Positions 54,148 through 63,117 of a stretch of DNA of 64,000 nt are shown piece by piece. Each line of letters begins with the position of its first letter. The first letter of the stretch is position 1. The DNA is taken from the NCBI GenBank assembly GCA_965247075.1, contig CBDFGK010000003.1, positions 434,001-498,000 on the forward strand, written 5' to 3'. The position numbers were made by a program, and so were the translations under genes. Origin of the DNA: CBDFGK01 sp965247075. Lineage in GTDB: Bacteria; Pseudomonadota; Gammaproteobacteria; Pseudomonadales; Halieaceae. The notes beneath the pieces were generated by a model. It was not told the DNA's origin. It was given only the letters and a program-made list of their open reading frames with translations, and ran no database searches.

Positions 54148-55420
54148 CACTGCTGTCCCGTTAACTTTCATATGAGTTTCATTTGATTGACATCGGGCAG
54201 TCTGCCATCAGGCGGATCACCCCTTAACAACGCCATCAGGTCACGCTTATCAAACAAATTAAGCTGCAGTAATCGCAATAGCTGCTGCATACTCTTTGTG
54301 AGTCCAGACTGAAACTTCAGAAATGCAATTAGCAGGTATACGCACATCGCTATCCATATTTGAGTCATCACTGCATTCTTGCTCGTGCCAACAAACGATT
54401 TGATTTTCAGGTTCTGTTTTATCCACTTAAAGAATAATTCCACTTGCCACCTGGCTTTGTAGACATCGGCAATCGTCTTGGCTGCCAGTTTGAAATTGTT
54501 TGTTACAAACACATAGTGCTTACCCGTCTCCGCATCTTTGTAGCCAACCCGCCTTAATCGAACAGGACATTTTTTGGAGACCTGGGGGCCGGTGAATTCT
54601 ATCGTTTGATCACACGTCAAACCTTTGCCTTTCAGCACCGATCGACGCTCGATAATGCGGTATTTTGCATTGCTCTTAAGCCGGGTGACGAAGAAAATAC
54701 CCTTATCTGTCAATTGCTTATACCAAACGTAATCATTGTAGGCTTTATCAATTGCAATAATACTTCCCTTAGGAAATATGAGCGTGCGACCCACTGTTAC
54801 ATCGTGCTTCTTCCCTTCCGTGACGACCACAAACTCCGGCAAATAACCCGCATGATTCAAACCGACGTGCAGCTTAATCGCTCCTTTGGTGGTGCGAAAA
54901 TCAGCCCAGGGAAACGCAGACAAACACAAGTCGATGGTGGACGCGTCCAGCGAATAAAGCGGGTGAGTAAATCTGAAACTATGATCAGGCGCCACGCCTT
55001 GGCAGCGAGTTAACAGTTTTCCAAACAGCGCTTCGTACAGAGCATAAGGCTTATCTTCATTGATGCGCGATAGGTTAGATCGCGACAGCTTCGCGCTGCC
55101 CAGGTGGTAAAGGCGATGCATTTGCGCCGACATATTATCCACGATATCACGCAAGCTGTTTCGACCAGACAATTGAGCCATCGTCAGCGACACAAACTGT
55201 GACCAGCGGGAGGCTTTACGAAAGGAACGGCCAGAATGATGTTGTTTGGCAAGGGTCTCAAATTCATGTCTCGGAACAAGTTTTAGTATTTGTGACAGGA
55301 TCGTATTACAATGCGCCATGGTCTGGTTCCCTCTATTAATACACTGTTTTCTAGGCAATCTCATTGTATCAATTGTGGCGGAATCAGACCTCCTTATTTC
55401 TCCTTAACGGGACAGCAGTG
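54148..55420 (-). mobile_element. IS4-family insertion sequence, copy 2
   Basis: 1273 bp, same orientation and nearly identical to copy 1. Inverted repeats at 54148-54164 and 55404-55420. Target duplication ATAGAAACT at 54139-54147 and 55421-55429, different from that of copy 1, so it was a separate insertion. Confidence 0.93.
54168..55319 (-). CDS. IS4-family transposase, copy 2
   Basis: 383 residues, the same protein as copy 1 from MAHCNTI onward. The few nucleotide differences seen (for example near the stop, around 54872, and in the leader near 55337) are silent or outside the gene, indicating recent duplication. Confidence 0.95.
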   Translation of the reverse strand: MAHCNTILSQILKLVPRHEFETLAKQHHSGRSFRKASRWSQFVSLTMAQLSGRNSLRDIVDNMSAQMHRLYHLGSAKLSRSNLSRINEDKPYALYEALFGKLLTRCQGVAPDHSFRFTHPLYSLDASTIDLCLSAFPWADFRTTKGAIKLHVGLNHAGYLPEFVVVTEGKKHDVTVGRTLIFPKGSIIAIDKAYNDYVWYKQLTDKGIFFVTRLKSNAKYRIIERRSVLKGKGLTCDQTIEFTGPQVSKKCPVRLRRVGYKDAETGKHYVFVTNNFKLAAKTIADVYKARWQVELFFKWIKQNLKIKSFVGTSKNAVMTQIWIAMCVYLLIAFLKFQSGLTKSMQQLLRLLQLNLFDKRDLMALLRGDPPDGRLPDVNQMKLI

Positions 55421-55488
55421 ATAGAAACTATAAAAAAGTATACATATAGAGAGCAGTCAATGGCACAGGATGCGACCTCCGCATTAGC

Positions 55489-56463
55489 TTACCTGGGCTG
55501 AATAGCATTCAGGTGCCGCGCCACTGCCAACCAGGCACCCAACAGGCCCAGCGCAGCCCCCAGCAACAGCAGTTGCAGGCCACTTACGGTACCTAATCCC
55601 TGCAGGTAAAAGTCACTCTGGTACAACAGGGCCAGGGCCGACAGGGGGCCGCGTAAGCCCCACAGGGCGGCACTGACGATAATCCAGGACAAGCCGGCGC
55701 CACCCAGCCCATACCAGAGACCGGTATAGAGAAAAGGCCTGCGCACAAAGGCATCACTGCCACCCACCAGTTTCACCACTACAATTTCATCGCGGCGATT
55801 TTCAATGGCCAGACGGATGGTGTTGCCAATAACCAGCAGCACGCCCAGTGCCAGCATCGCCGCCAGCACCATGACCAGACGCTGACTAAGATGCATTAGT
55901 GCGTTGAGCCGTTGTACCCAGGCCATGTCCAAAACAGCACGCGCTACACCGGCCTCGTGCTGCAGATGTGCCTGCAGCAATGCGGCCTGCTCACCGTCGC
56001 GCCGCTGTGCCGCGGGAGTCACCAGAATAAGATTGGGCAGCGGATTGTCGTTCAGGTTGCGCAACACGTCACCAAAGCCTGATAACTGCTGAAACTCCTG
56101 TAATGCCTCCTGCCTGGAAACCAGCCGGGTAGCGGCAACATCTTCGCGCCTATCCAGGCGTTGTTGTAGCTGTTGCGCCGCCTCAAAAGATATTTCTGCG
56201 CGCAGGAACAGGGATATCTGGGCTGGACTGTCCAGGTTGCCGCTCACCGCCTTCACGTTCTCCAGGCCCACCGACAGGCCCACCGGCAGGGCCAAGGCTA
56301 TGCCAATCACCAGCCAGGTCAGCACACTGGAGAAGGGATTGCGCAACAATCGCTGCAGACTGTCAACGCAAGAGAGGCGGTGATGTTGCAACCAGGAGCG
56401 CAGCATGTCTTTACTGCCGGTGCGACTCTGGCTGGCACCCTCTTTGCGCATTCCTGCCGCCAT
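55489..56463 (-). CDS. ftsX: Cell division protein FtsX
   Basis: 324 residues. A cytoplasmic N-terminus, first membrane helix (VLTWLVIGIALALPVGLSV), periplasmic loop (LDSPAQISLFLRAEIS) and three more helices (VMVLAAMLALGVLLVIGN, LSWIIVSAALWGL, LQLLLLGAALGLLGAWLAV). With FtsE it controls peptidoglycan hydrolases at the septum. The start overlaps the ftsE stop (TGATG). The IS4 patch ends just downstream of it. Confidence 0.96.
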   Translation of the reverse strand: MAAGMRKEGASQSRTGSKDMLRSWLQHHRLSCVDSLQRLLRNPFSSVLTWLVIGIALALPVGLSVGLENVKAVSGNLDSPAQISLFLRAEISFEAAQQLQQRLDRREDVAATRLVSRQEALQEFQQLSGFGDVLRNLNDNPLPNLILVTPAAQRRDGEQAALLQAHLQHEAGVARAVLDMAWVQRLNALMHLSQRLVMVLAAMLALGVLLVIGNTIRLAIENRRDEIVVVKLVGGSDAFVRRPFLYTGLWYGLGGAGLSWIIVSAALWGLRGPLSALALLYQSDFYLQGLGTVSGLQLLLLGAALGLLGAWLAVARHLNAIQPR

Positions 56464-57137
56464 CAGCCAACGTCCCCCCCACCTGCCGTCACCAGACGGC
56501 CGCGGCGCAGGGTCATGATGCGGTGTTGCATACGGGATATCAGCGCCAGGTCATGGCTGGCGATTAACACGGTAACCCCAACCTGGTTGAATTGTTCAAA
56601 CAGTTGCATGATCTCGGCTGACAGGGCCGGGTCGAGGTTGCCGGTAGGTTCATCAGCCAGCATGACCTGCGGTTTGTTGACCACCGCCCGGGCTATGCCT
56701 ATGCGCTGTTGTTCGCCGCCAGACAGGGTGATGGGCATGTCCTTTTCGCGGTCCAGCAAGCCAACCTTGTCCAGTGCTGCGCGCACTCGGCGGCCGGTAT
56801 CTCGCAAACTGTAGCCGGCAATCAGCAGAGGTAGCGCAACATTGTCGAAAACGGTGCGATCAAACAACAACCGGTGATTCTGGAATACCACCCCTATCTG
56901 ACGCCGCAGTTGCGGAATACCGCGGCGGCGCAAGGTTTTGAGATTCTGGCCATTAATGATTACCTGGCCACGGCTGGGCCGCTCCATCAGCATAATCAGC
57001 TTTAGCAGAGTACTTTTGCCCGCGCCACTGTGACCGGTGAGAAAAACCAGCTCATCCGCTTCGATAGTAAAGCTGAGTTCACTGAGGGCATCGTGTCCCT
57101 CCGGGTAATGCTTGGAGACCCGGTCAAATGTGATCAT
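56463..57137 (-). CDS. ftsE: Cell division ATP-binding protein FtsE
   Basis: 224 residues, standard ABC ATPase. Walker A TGHSGAGKSTLLKL, signature LSGGEQQRIGIARAVV and Walker B VMLADEPTGNLD. Partner of FtsX at the division site. The ATG overlaps the ftsY stop (ATGA), completing the ftsYEX operon. Confidence 0.97.
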   Translation of the reverse strand: MITFDRVSKHYPEGHDALSELSFTIEADELVFLTGHSGAGKSTLLKLIMLMERPSRGQVIINGQNLKTLRRRGIPQLRRQIGVVFQNHRLLFDRTVFDNVALPLLIAGYSLRDTGRRVRAALDKVGLLDREKDMPITLSGGEQQRIGIARAVVNKPQVMLADEPTGNLDPALSAEIMQLFEQFNQVGVTVLIASHDLALISRMQHRIMTLRRGRLVTAGGGDVG

Positions 57138-58165
57138 AAAGAGGACTGATCGGCAAACAGGGCATCGATAAACTCCGCAGCCACAAAAGGTCTCAAATCC
57201 TCTGCCTTTTCACCGACGCCAACAAAACGAATTGGCAGGCCCAGTTTTTGGGCAATGGCAAATATAATACCGCCCTTGGCGGTTCCGTCCATCTTGGTCA
57301 GGGTGATACCACTGACACCTGCGGTGTCGCGAAAATGCTCAGCCTGAGCGAGTGCATTCTGGCCCATACCTGCATCCAGCACCAACATCACCTCGTGGGG
57401 GGCATTTTCGTCCAACTTGCCCATCACCCGCACAATTTTTTTCAGTTCCTCCATCAGGTGGTCCTTGTTGTGCAGCCGCCCTGCGGTATCGGCGATCAAC
57501 ACGTCAATACTGCGGGCTTTGGCAGCCTGCAAGGCATCAAAAATCACCGATGCGCTGTCAGCACCGGCCTGCTGGGCTACCACAGGTACACCGTTGCGCT
57601 CACCCCATGCCTGCAACTGCTCCACCGCAGCGGCCCGAAAAGTATCGCCTGCGGCCAGCATCACCGAGCGTCCGTCCGCCTTAAAACGACGCGCCAACTT
57701 GCCGATAGTGGTGGTCTTACCCGCACCGTTAACGCCCACCATAAGAATCACATAGGGCGCAACAGCACTGTCCAGCAGCAGGGGCTGCTCACAGGGGGCC
57801 AATAACTGCAATAACTCTCGCTGCAATGCCTGCAGCAGGGCATCTCCATCGGCGAGCTCCTTGCGCGAGACTTGCTCGGTCAGTCGGCTGACAATAGCCA
57901 CCGTGGCTTCAACCCCCACATCCGCCATCAACAGCTCTGACTCCAACTCATCGAGCAGTGCGGCATCGATTTTCTTACGGCCGAGAAATAACCGGCCCGC
58001 GCCGGCTGCCAGTTGGTTGCCGGTGCGGCTCAGGCCATGCCGGAGGTGGCCCAATACTGCGCTGGGCTCAGCATCTTCCGCCGGTGTCGAAACGGCATCC
58101 GCCGCCGCGCTGTCCGGGTCTGCCAGAGGTTCCTGTTTGCTCTTGTCGTGCCGGAAAAGTTTCAT
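57134..58165 (-). CDS. ftsY: Signal recognition particle receptor FtsY
   Basis: 343 residues from MKLFRHDKSKQEP. A variable acidic N-terminus (about 40 residues) precedes the N domain and the GTPase G domain: GVNGAGKTTTIGKLARR, DTAGRLHNKDHLMEELKK, TKMDGTAKGG and GVGEKAEDLRPF. It docks ribosome-SRP complexes at the membrane. The open frame begins 5 codons earlier at a TTG. Divergent from rsmD by 53 bp. Confidence 0.96.
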   Translation of the reverse strand: MKLFRHDKSKQEPLADPDSAAADAVSTPAEDAEPSAVLGHLRHGLSRTGNQLAAGAGRLFLGRKKIDAALLDELESELLMADVGVEATVAIVSRLTEQVSRKELADGDALLQALQRELLQLLAPCEQPLLLDSAVAPYVILMVGVNGAGKTTTIGKLARRFKADGRSVMLAAGDTFRAAAVEQLQAWGERNGVPVVAQQAGADSASVIFDALQAAKARSIDVLIADTAGRLHNKDHLMEELKKIVRVMGKLDENAPHEVMLVLDAGMGQNALAQAEHFRDTAGVSGITLTKMDGTAKGGIIFAIAQKLGLPIRFVGVGEKAEDLRPFVAAEFIDALFADQSSL

Positions 58166-58218
58166 GTCTATCGCTTGCAAAAAACGCGTATCCTACCACC
58201 TATGGAAGAGGCACGGTA

Positions 58219-58806
58219 ATGGGGATCAGGCGCAACGCCAAGCAGGGTCAGTTACGTATTATCGGTGGCCAGTGGCGAGGCCGGAAACTGCTATTCACGG
58301 CAACACAAGGACTGCGGCCAACCTCCGACCGGATGCGGGAAACCCTGTTCAACTGGCTGGCCGCCGCCACAGCCGGCGCCCGCTGTCTGGATCTTTTCGC
58401 GGGTAGCGGCGCACTTGGACTGGAGGCGCTGTCACGGGGAGCCCGCCACTGTAGCTTCGTCGATGCCGCCGCCACCAGTGTCGACAACATCAGACAACAC
58501 CTGGACAGCCTCGACTGCCGGCAGGCGCAAGCCTTTAAAAAGGATGCTTTGCGCTGGTTGCAACAGGCCACAGATCAGCCCTTCGATATTGTTTTTCTGG
58601 ACCCTCCCTTCGGCAAAAACCTGCTGGACCCCAGTTGCGAACTGTTGGCAAGCTCCGGGCTGCTGGCCGATGGTGCGCATATCTATGTGGAGGCGGCCGT
58701 GCGCGAGGAAGAACCCGTCATTCCAACCAACTGGACACTGCGCAAGGACAAACAGGCCGGGGCAGTGCGCTATCGGCTATTTGTTCACAGCGGCCAATTT
58801 GTTTAG
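58219..58806 (+). CDS. rsmD: 16S rRNA (guanine(966)-N2)-methyltransferase
   Basis: 195 residues. Motifs: IIGGQWRGRKLLF, LRPTSDRMRETLFNWL, the SAM site CLDLFAGSGALGLEALSRG and the catalytic FLDPPFGKNLL. It methylates G966 in the small-subunit rRNA. The start MGIRRNAKQGQ follows the family; the longer frame runs antisense to ftsY. coaD follows 27 bp later. Confidence 0.95.
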   Translation: MGIRRNAKQGQLRIIGGQWRGRKLLFTATQGLRPTSDRMRETLFNWLAAATAGARCLDLFAGSGALGLEALSRGARHCSFVDAAATSVDNIRQHLDSLDCRQAQAFKKDALRWLQQATDQPFDIVFLDPPFGKNLLDPSCELLASSGLLADGAHIYVEAAVREEEPVIPTNWTLRKDKQAGAVRYRLFVHSGQFV

Positions 58807-58833
58807 CATGCGCTGGCGCAAGAGAGGATATCT

Positions 58834-59310
58834 ATGAATACTGTGATCTATCCCGGCACCTTCGATCCCATTACCAACGGGCATATCGATCTGGTGGAAC
58901 GGGCCGCCAAGCTGTTTGACCATGTGGTCATCGCCATAGCCTACAGCGAAAAAAAGTCGCCGCTGTTTTCCCTGGATGAGCGAATAGCACTATGCGAGCA
59001 ATCACTTACTCATCTGGAAAACGTTGAAGTATGTGGGTTTAGCAACCTGCTAATCGATTTTGCCAAGAGCAAGAACTCCCACTGCGTATTGCGGGGGCTG
59101 CGTGCGGTGGCCGATTTTGAATACGAGTTTCAGCTGGCCAATATGAATCGCGCCATGTGGTCTGAGTTCGAATCAGTGTTCCTGACGCCGTCCGAACACC
59201 TGTCCTACATCTCCTCTTCGCTGGTGCGCGAAATTGCCGCCCTCAATGGCGATATCTCTCCCTTTGTACCGAAACCTGTGCTGGACGCGTTACGGGTAAA
59301 ATTTTCCTGA
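58834..59310 (+). CDS. coaD: Phosphopantetheine adenylyltransferase
   Basis: 158 residues. The nucleotidyl-transferase TxGH-like motif is in YPGTFDPITNGHIDLVER; VLRGLRAVADFEYEFQLANM and the ISSSLVREIA helix are conserved. It makes dephospho-CoA from phosphopantetheine, the step after CoaBC, which is also encoded in this window. Operon with rsmD. Confidence 0.97.
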   Translation: MNTVIYPGTFDPITNGHIDLVERAAKLFDHVVIAIAYSEKKSPLFSLDERIALCEQSLTHLENVEVCGFSNLLIDFAKSKNSHCVLRGLRAVADFEYEFQLANMNRAMWSEFESVFLTPSEHLSYISSSLVREIAALNGDISPFVPKPVLDALRVKFS

Positions 59311-59345
59311 TCTCGCTGGGAACAGACTGCACTGTCCCCGGCAAG

Positions 59346-60161
59346 CTAACGCTGGCAGTTACGGCAATACACCGTGCTGCGCTGCCCCAACCGGGACTCA
59401 GACAACTCCAGTCCACACTGCAGGCACGGCTGACCGGCACGACCATAGACATTGAGTTGCTGTCGAAAATAGCCGGGCTTGCCATCCCCACCCACAAAAT
59501 CCCGCAGGGTAGTGCCACCCTGCTCTATCGCCGCCGCCAATACCGTTTTGATAGCAGTGACCAGGCCTTCATAGTGATGCCGTGATACCCGCCCCGCGGC
59601 CCTGCCGGGCCTGATACCCGCCATAAACAGTGCTTCATTGGCGTAGATATTACCTACCCCCACTACCACCTTGCTGTCCATAATGAAGGTTTTCACGGCC
59701 ACCTTGCGATGCCGCGACAAGCCGAACAGGTACGCAGCGTCAAAATCCGCGTGCAGGGGTTCCGGTCCCAGATGGCTAAGCAGTTCATGTTCCAGCGGGT
59801 CTGCCAGTGTCCACAACATACAGCCAAAGCGCCGCGGGTCGTTGTAACGCAGCCGCTGACCGCTGGCCAGTTCGATATCCACATGGTCGTGCTTGCCCGG
59901 CGGCTCATCGTCTGCCAACACGCGCAGGGAACCGGACATACCCAGATGCACAATCAAGGCGCCGGCATCGGTCCTGAACAACAGGTACTTGCCGCGACGC
60001 TCAATATCCAAAATGGTCGCACCGGGCAAGATGCGGCCCAGTTCCTCGGGTATGGGCCAACGCAATCGCCGGTCACGCACCACAACCGCGGCAATGGTCT
60101 GGCCTTGAGCATGCGAAAGTATGCCCTGACGAGTGGTTTCGACTTCTGGTAGTTCTGGCAT
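59346..60161 (-). CDS. mutM: Formamidopyrimidine-DNA glycosylase
   Basis: 271 residues. The start must be MPELPEVETTR because the N-terminal proline is the catalytic nucleophile; 11 further upstream codons are excluded. Glu3, the helix-two-turn-helix and the C-terminal zinc finger (VYGRAGQPCLQCG, STVYCRNCQR) are all present. It excises 8-oxoguanine. Convergent with coaD. Confidence 0.96.
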   Translation of the reverse strand: MPELPEVETTRQGILSHAQGQTIAAVVVRDRRLRWPIPEELGRILPGATILDIERRGKYLLFRTDAGALIVHLGMSGSLRVLADDEPPGKHDHVDIELASGQRLRYNDPRRFGCMLWTLADPLEHELLSHLGPEPLHADFDAAYLFGLSRHRKVAVKTFIMDSKVVVGVGNIYANEALFMAGIRPGRAAGRVSRHHYEGLVTAIKTVLAAAIEQGGTTLRDFVGGDGKPGYFRQQLNVYGRAGQPCLQCGLELSESRLGQRSTVYCRNCQR

Positions 60162-60263
60162 GACAGATGATTTCCAGGCGGTTTTGAATACCATGCTGCT
60201 CTACGAGTAGCGCAGCATTCGTACCGGTAGGCATATCTTACCTTCAGTCTGTAGGACAGACAC

Positions 60264-60290
60264 AAAAAAACCCGCCGCAGCGGGTCTTTT
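60264..60290 (-). terminator. Terminator of rpmB-rpmG
   Basis: On the reverse strand ACCCGCTGCGGCGGGT (60285-60270) followed by a run of T residues forms a GC-rich hairpin terminator, 20-40 bp after the rpmG stop. Confidence 0.82.
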
Positions 60291-60310
60291 TAGACCGGGT
60301 ACCCAGCGCT

Positions 60311-60466
60311 CTACTTGATCTTGGATTCCTTGTACATCACGTGCTTGCGAACCACCGGGTCGTACTTCTTCATTTCCAGCTTGTCCGGAGTGGAGCGTTT
60401 GTTCTTGTCGGTGGTGTAGTAGTGACCGGTACCGGCAGAAGACACCATTTTAATCTTTTCTCTCAT
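60311..60466 (-). CDS. rpmG: 50S ribosomal protein L33
   Basis: 51 residues: MREKIKMVSSAGTGHYYTT begins it, ending YKESKIK. Usual length and composition for L33, cysteine-free form (no zinc ribbon CxxC). It lies 26 bp after rpmB in the conserved rpmBG operon; the AAGGAGAAC just before its ATG is a strong ribosome site. Confidence 0.97.
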   Translation of the reverse strand: MREKIKMVSSAGTGHYYTTDKNKRSTPDKLEMKKYDPVVRKHVMYKESKIK

Positions 60467-60492
60467 ATCAGTTCTCCTTGCGGGCGGGCCGC

Positions 60493-60729
60493 TTACACCT
60501 TCTCACCACGGCTACGCATGTCGGTCAGAACCTGCTCAATACCCTTTTTGTCGATAATACGCATACCCTTGGTAGAAACGCGCAAGCTGACAAAACGTTG
60601 CTCGGACTCAATCCAGAAACGGTGCCGATGCAAATTAGGCAAAAAACGACGCCGCGTGCGGTTCTTTGCGTGGGATACATTGTTTCCAGTTACCGGGCGC
60701 TTGCCCGTAACCTGACATACTCTGGCCAT
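60493..60729 (-). CDS. rpmB: 50S ribosomal protein L28
   Basis: 78 residues: MARVCQVTGKRPVTGNNVSH, then RRFLPNLHRHRFW and LRVSTKGMRIIDKKG, full-length L28. First gene of rpmBG. Basic protein of the large subunit. Confidence 0.98.
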   Translation of the reverse strand: MARVCQVTGKRPVTGNNVSHAKNRTRRRFLPNLHRHRFWIESEQRFVSLRVSTKGMRIIDKKGIEQVLTDMRSRGEKV

Positions 60730-60891
60730 GATCTTCTCACTCCCACATCGGCTGGGATTACAGTGTTGCCTTCTACTAAATAACGAGCAGTACGGGGTTT
60801 ATCCGCACGCCTGCCAAACGGAGCGCGACTTTATACCAGAAGGCCTCTGGCATGGCAAGCAAAAAACCGCCGTTACCTACGGCCCGGGGGC

Positions 60892-61569
60892 CTACAGCAG
60901 CCCGTCATCGGCAAAAGAGAAATGCTCACCACTGCCAATGATGATGTGATCCAGTACCCGCACATCCACCAGCGCCAGGGCTGCCTGCAAGCGTTCCGTA
61001 ATGCGGCGGTCTGCAACACTGGGCTGGGCCACGCCCGAAGGGTGGTTGTGTGAAAAAATCACCGCCCCGGCACACAGTTGCAATGCCCGTTTCACCACCT
61101 CCCGGGGATACACCGCCGCCCCGTCCAGGGTGCCCCAGAATAAGTCCTCACAGCAAATCACCGCGTGTTGGCTGTCGAGAAAGAGGCAACTGAATACTTC
61201 CCGCGAAGCATCTCGCAAATGGCAGTGCAGGAATCGACGGGTATGCTCGGGTGAAGTCAACACCGCGCCCGGTTCTTGCAGGCGGCCCAGTGAGTAGCGC
61301 CGCGCCAATTCCAGGGATGCCTGCAACAGGGCGTACCTGGCCACCCCCATGCCAGGCACCGCGCTCATTTCTTCACAGCTGGCGGCAAGTAACCCCGGCA
61401 GGCTGCCGAAGCGCTGCAACAACTCGCACGCCAACTGCAGTACACTGCGACCAGCACTGCCGGTACCGAGTATAGCCGCCAGTAGCTCCGCATCGGACAG
61501 GGCCGTAGCACCTCTCAACAGCATTTTTTCCCGCGGTCTCTCCCCCGTCGGCCAGGTAGATATGCTCAT
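60892..61569 (-). CDS. radC: RadC/YeeS-type JAMM-domain protein
   Basis: 225 residues. An N-terminal helix-hairpin-helix region (RGATALSDAELLAAILGTG) precedes the JAB1/MPN metal site FSHNHPSGVAQPSVADRRIT. Conserved in core genomes next to coaBC and rpmBG. Its biochemical role is unsettled despite the repair-related name. Divergent from coaBC by 98 bp. Confidence 0.95.
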   Translation of the reverse strand: MSISTWPTGERPREKMLLRGATALSDAELLAAILGTGSAGRSVLQLACELLQRFGSLPGLLAASCEEMSAVPGMGVARYALLQASLELARRYSLGRLQEPGAVLTSPEHTRRFLHCHLRDASREVFSCLFLDSQHAVICCEDLFWGTLDGAAVYPREVVKRALQLCAGAVIFSHNHPSGVAQPSVADRRITERLQAALALVDVRVLDHIIIGSGEHFSFADDGLL

Positions 61570-61667
61570 ATTCCTCCTCCTTGAGTCATTGAGCTCGGTG
61601 TCAAATCCTTTGACTGAGTGTTATCTTTCCTCCTTTATTAGTCATATCTGCGGAATTGGTCAAGGCA

Positions 61668-62864
61668 ATGGGGCAACTTTTTAATCGCAATGTGTTATTG
61701 GGCGTCACTGGCGGCATAGCAGCCTACAAATCCGCGCAACTGGTGCGCGATTTGCAAACGGCGGGCGCCACCGTGCGGGTAGTGATGACCCACGGCGCCG
61801 GCGAGTTTATTACCCCCCTGACGCTGCAGGCGCTGTCGGGCAATCCTGTGCACCAGGATCTGCTCGACACCGAAGCCGAGGCCGGTATGGGGCATATTGA
61901 GCTGGCGCGCTGGGCGGATCTGATAGTGATTGCACCCGCCACCGCTGACTTCCTCAGCCGGCTGGCCCGGGGGCGTGCCGATGATCTGTTAAGCACCCTG
62001 TGCCTGGCCACAGCCTCGCCAATACTGGTGGCGCCGGCAATGAACCAGGGCATGTGGCGTGACCGCGCCACCGTCGACAATATCGCGCTGCTACGCGGGC
62101 GCGGCATTGCCACAGTCGGACCTGCTGACGGTGCGCAGGCCTGCGGCGATATTGGCCCCGGCCGTATGGAGGAACCGGCCGCAATTGTAGTGGCAGCACA
62201 AAACACATTCGACACCGGCCTGTTAGATGGTCTGCGGGTCACAGTCACTGCCGGCCCCACCCGGGAAGCTCTGGATCCCGTGCGCTATATCAGCAATCAC
62301 AGCTCCGGCAAAATGGGTTTCGCCATTGCCAGGGCAGCCGCCGACGCCGGCGCTCAAACCACGCTGATCAGCGGGCCTGTCAATCTGGCAACTCCGCAGA
62401 GTGTGCAACGTATAGACGTGGTCAGCGCGCAAGACATGCACAGCGCAGCCATTGCCAGCCTGGGCAACTGCGATATTTTTATTGGTTGCGCCGCCGTTGC
62501 CGACTATCGACCCAAGTCTATCGCTACACAAAAAATCAACAAGGGCGCTGAGACCATGGCCGTCTCACTGGTTCGCAACCCCGATATTATCGCCGCTGTG
62601 GCGGCCCACCAGCCACGGCCCTTTACCATTGGCTTCGCCGCTGAAACCCAGGCTGTAGAGGCCTATGCCCTGGCCAAGCTAGAGGGTAAAAACCTGGATA
62701 TGATAGTGGCCAACGACGTCTCCAATGACGAGGCGGGCTTTAACAGCGAGAACAATGCCGCCACTATCTTGTGGCCCGGCGGCCGTCAGGTTGTCGAACT
62801 GACCGCAAAACAGCAGTTGGCTCGAGTTCTGATAGAAACAATAGCCTCACAATATCAACAATAG
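61668..62864 (+). CDS. coaBC: Bifunctional phosphopantothenoylcysteine decarboxylase/synthetase
   Basis: 398 residues. CoaC part: LLGVTGGIAAYKSAQLVR, the active-site histidine in MGHIELARWADL, and PAMNQGMW. CoaB part: VTAGPTREALDPVRYISNHS, GFAAETQAVEAYA and the KxxKxLD-like KLEGKNLDMIVANDV. It converts phosphopantothenate to phosphopantetheine in two steps. Start at MGQLFNRNVLLG; a TTG four codons earlier is possible. Confidence 0.97.
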   Translation: MGQLFNRNVLLGVTGGIAAYKSAQLVRDLQTAGATVRVVMTHGAGEFITPLTLQALSGNPVHQDLLDTEAEAGMGHIELARWADLIVIAPATADFLSRLARGRADDLLSTLCLATASPILVAPAMNQGMWRDRATVDNIALLRGRGIATVGPADGAQACGDIGPGRMEEPAAIVVAAQNTFDTGLLDGLRVTVTAGPTREALDPVRYISNHSSGKMGFAIARAAADAGAQTTLISGPVNLATPQSVQRIDVVSAQDMHSAAIASLGNCDIFIGCAAVADYRPKSIATQKINKGAETMAVSLVRNPDIIAAVAAHQPRPFTIGFAAETQAVEAYALAKLEGKNLDMIVANDVSNDEAGFNSENNAATILWPGGRQVVELTAKQQLARVLIETIASQYQQ

Positions 62865-62937
62865 ATATATAATAAAAACCAGGACAGGTTTCACCAGTAG
62901 CAACTATCATAAGACGCACCGGAGCCGTTTTGCTGGC

Positions 62938-63117
62938 ATGCTGAAATTCAGGAAAGAGAAAAAGAGTCGCGACACCGACCATCCACAGGGTATTTTCAGC
63001 CGGGGAAATACCTTTGGTCGCTATTGGCTGATCGCACTCCCGGCGATGCTACTCCATATGCGGCAGTTCCCGGAGCAACTGGCCCAGGTGGCACCCGGCC
63101 TGGAGCCGGGATTGTAG
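62938..63117 (+). CDS. Small hypothetical protein before argB
   Basis: 59 residues: a basic, charged N-terminus (MLKFRKEKKSRDTDHPQG) then a short hydrophobic stretch (YWLIALPAMLLHM). Its stop overlaps the argB GTG by one base (TAGTG), which supports translation. A GGAG lies 12 bp before the ATG. No family recognised. dut and algC are often found at this position in related genomes and are absent here. Confidence 0.5.
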   Translation: MLKFRKEKKSRDTDHPQGIFSRGNTFGRYWLIALPAMLLHMRQFPEQLAQVAPGLEPGL

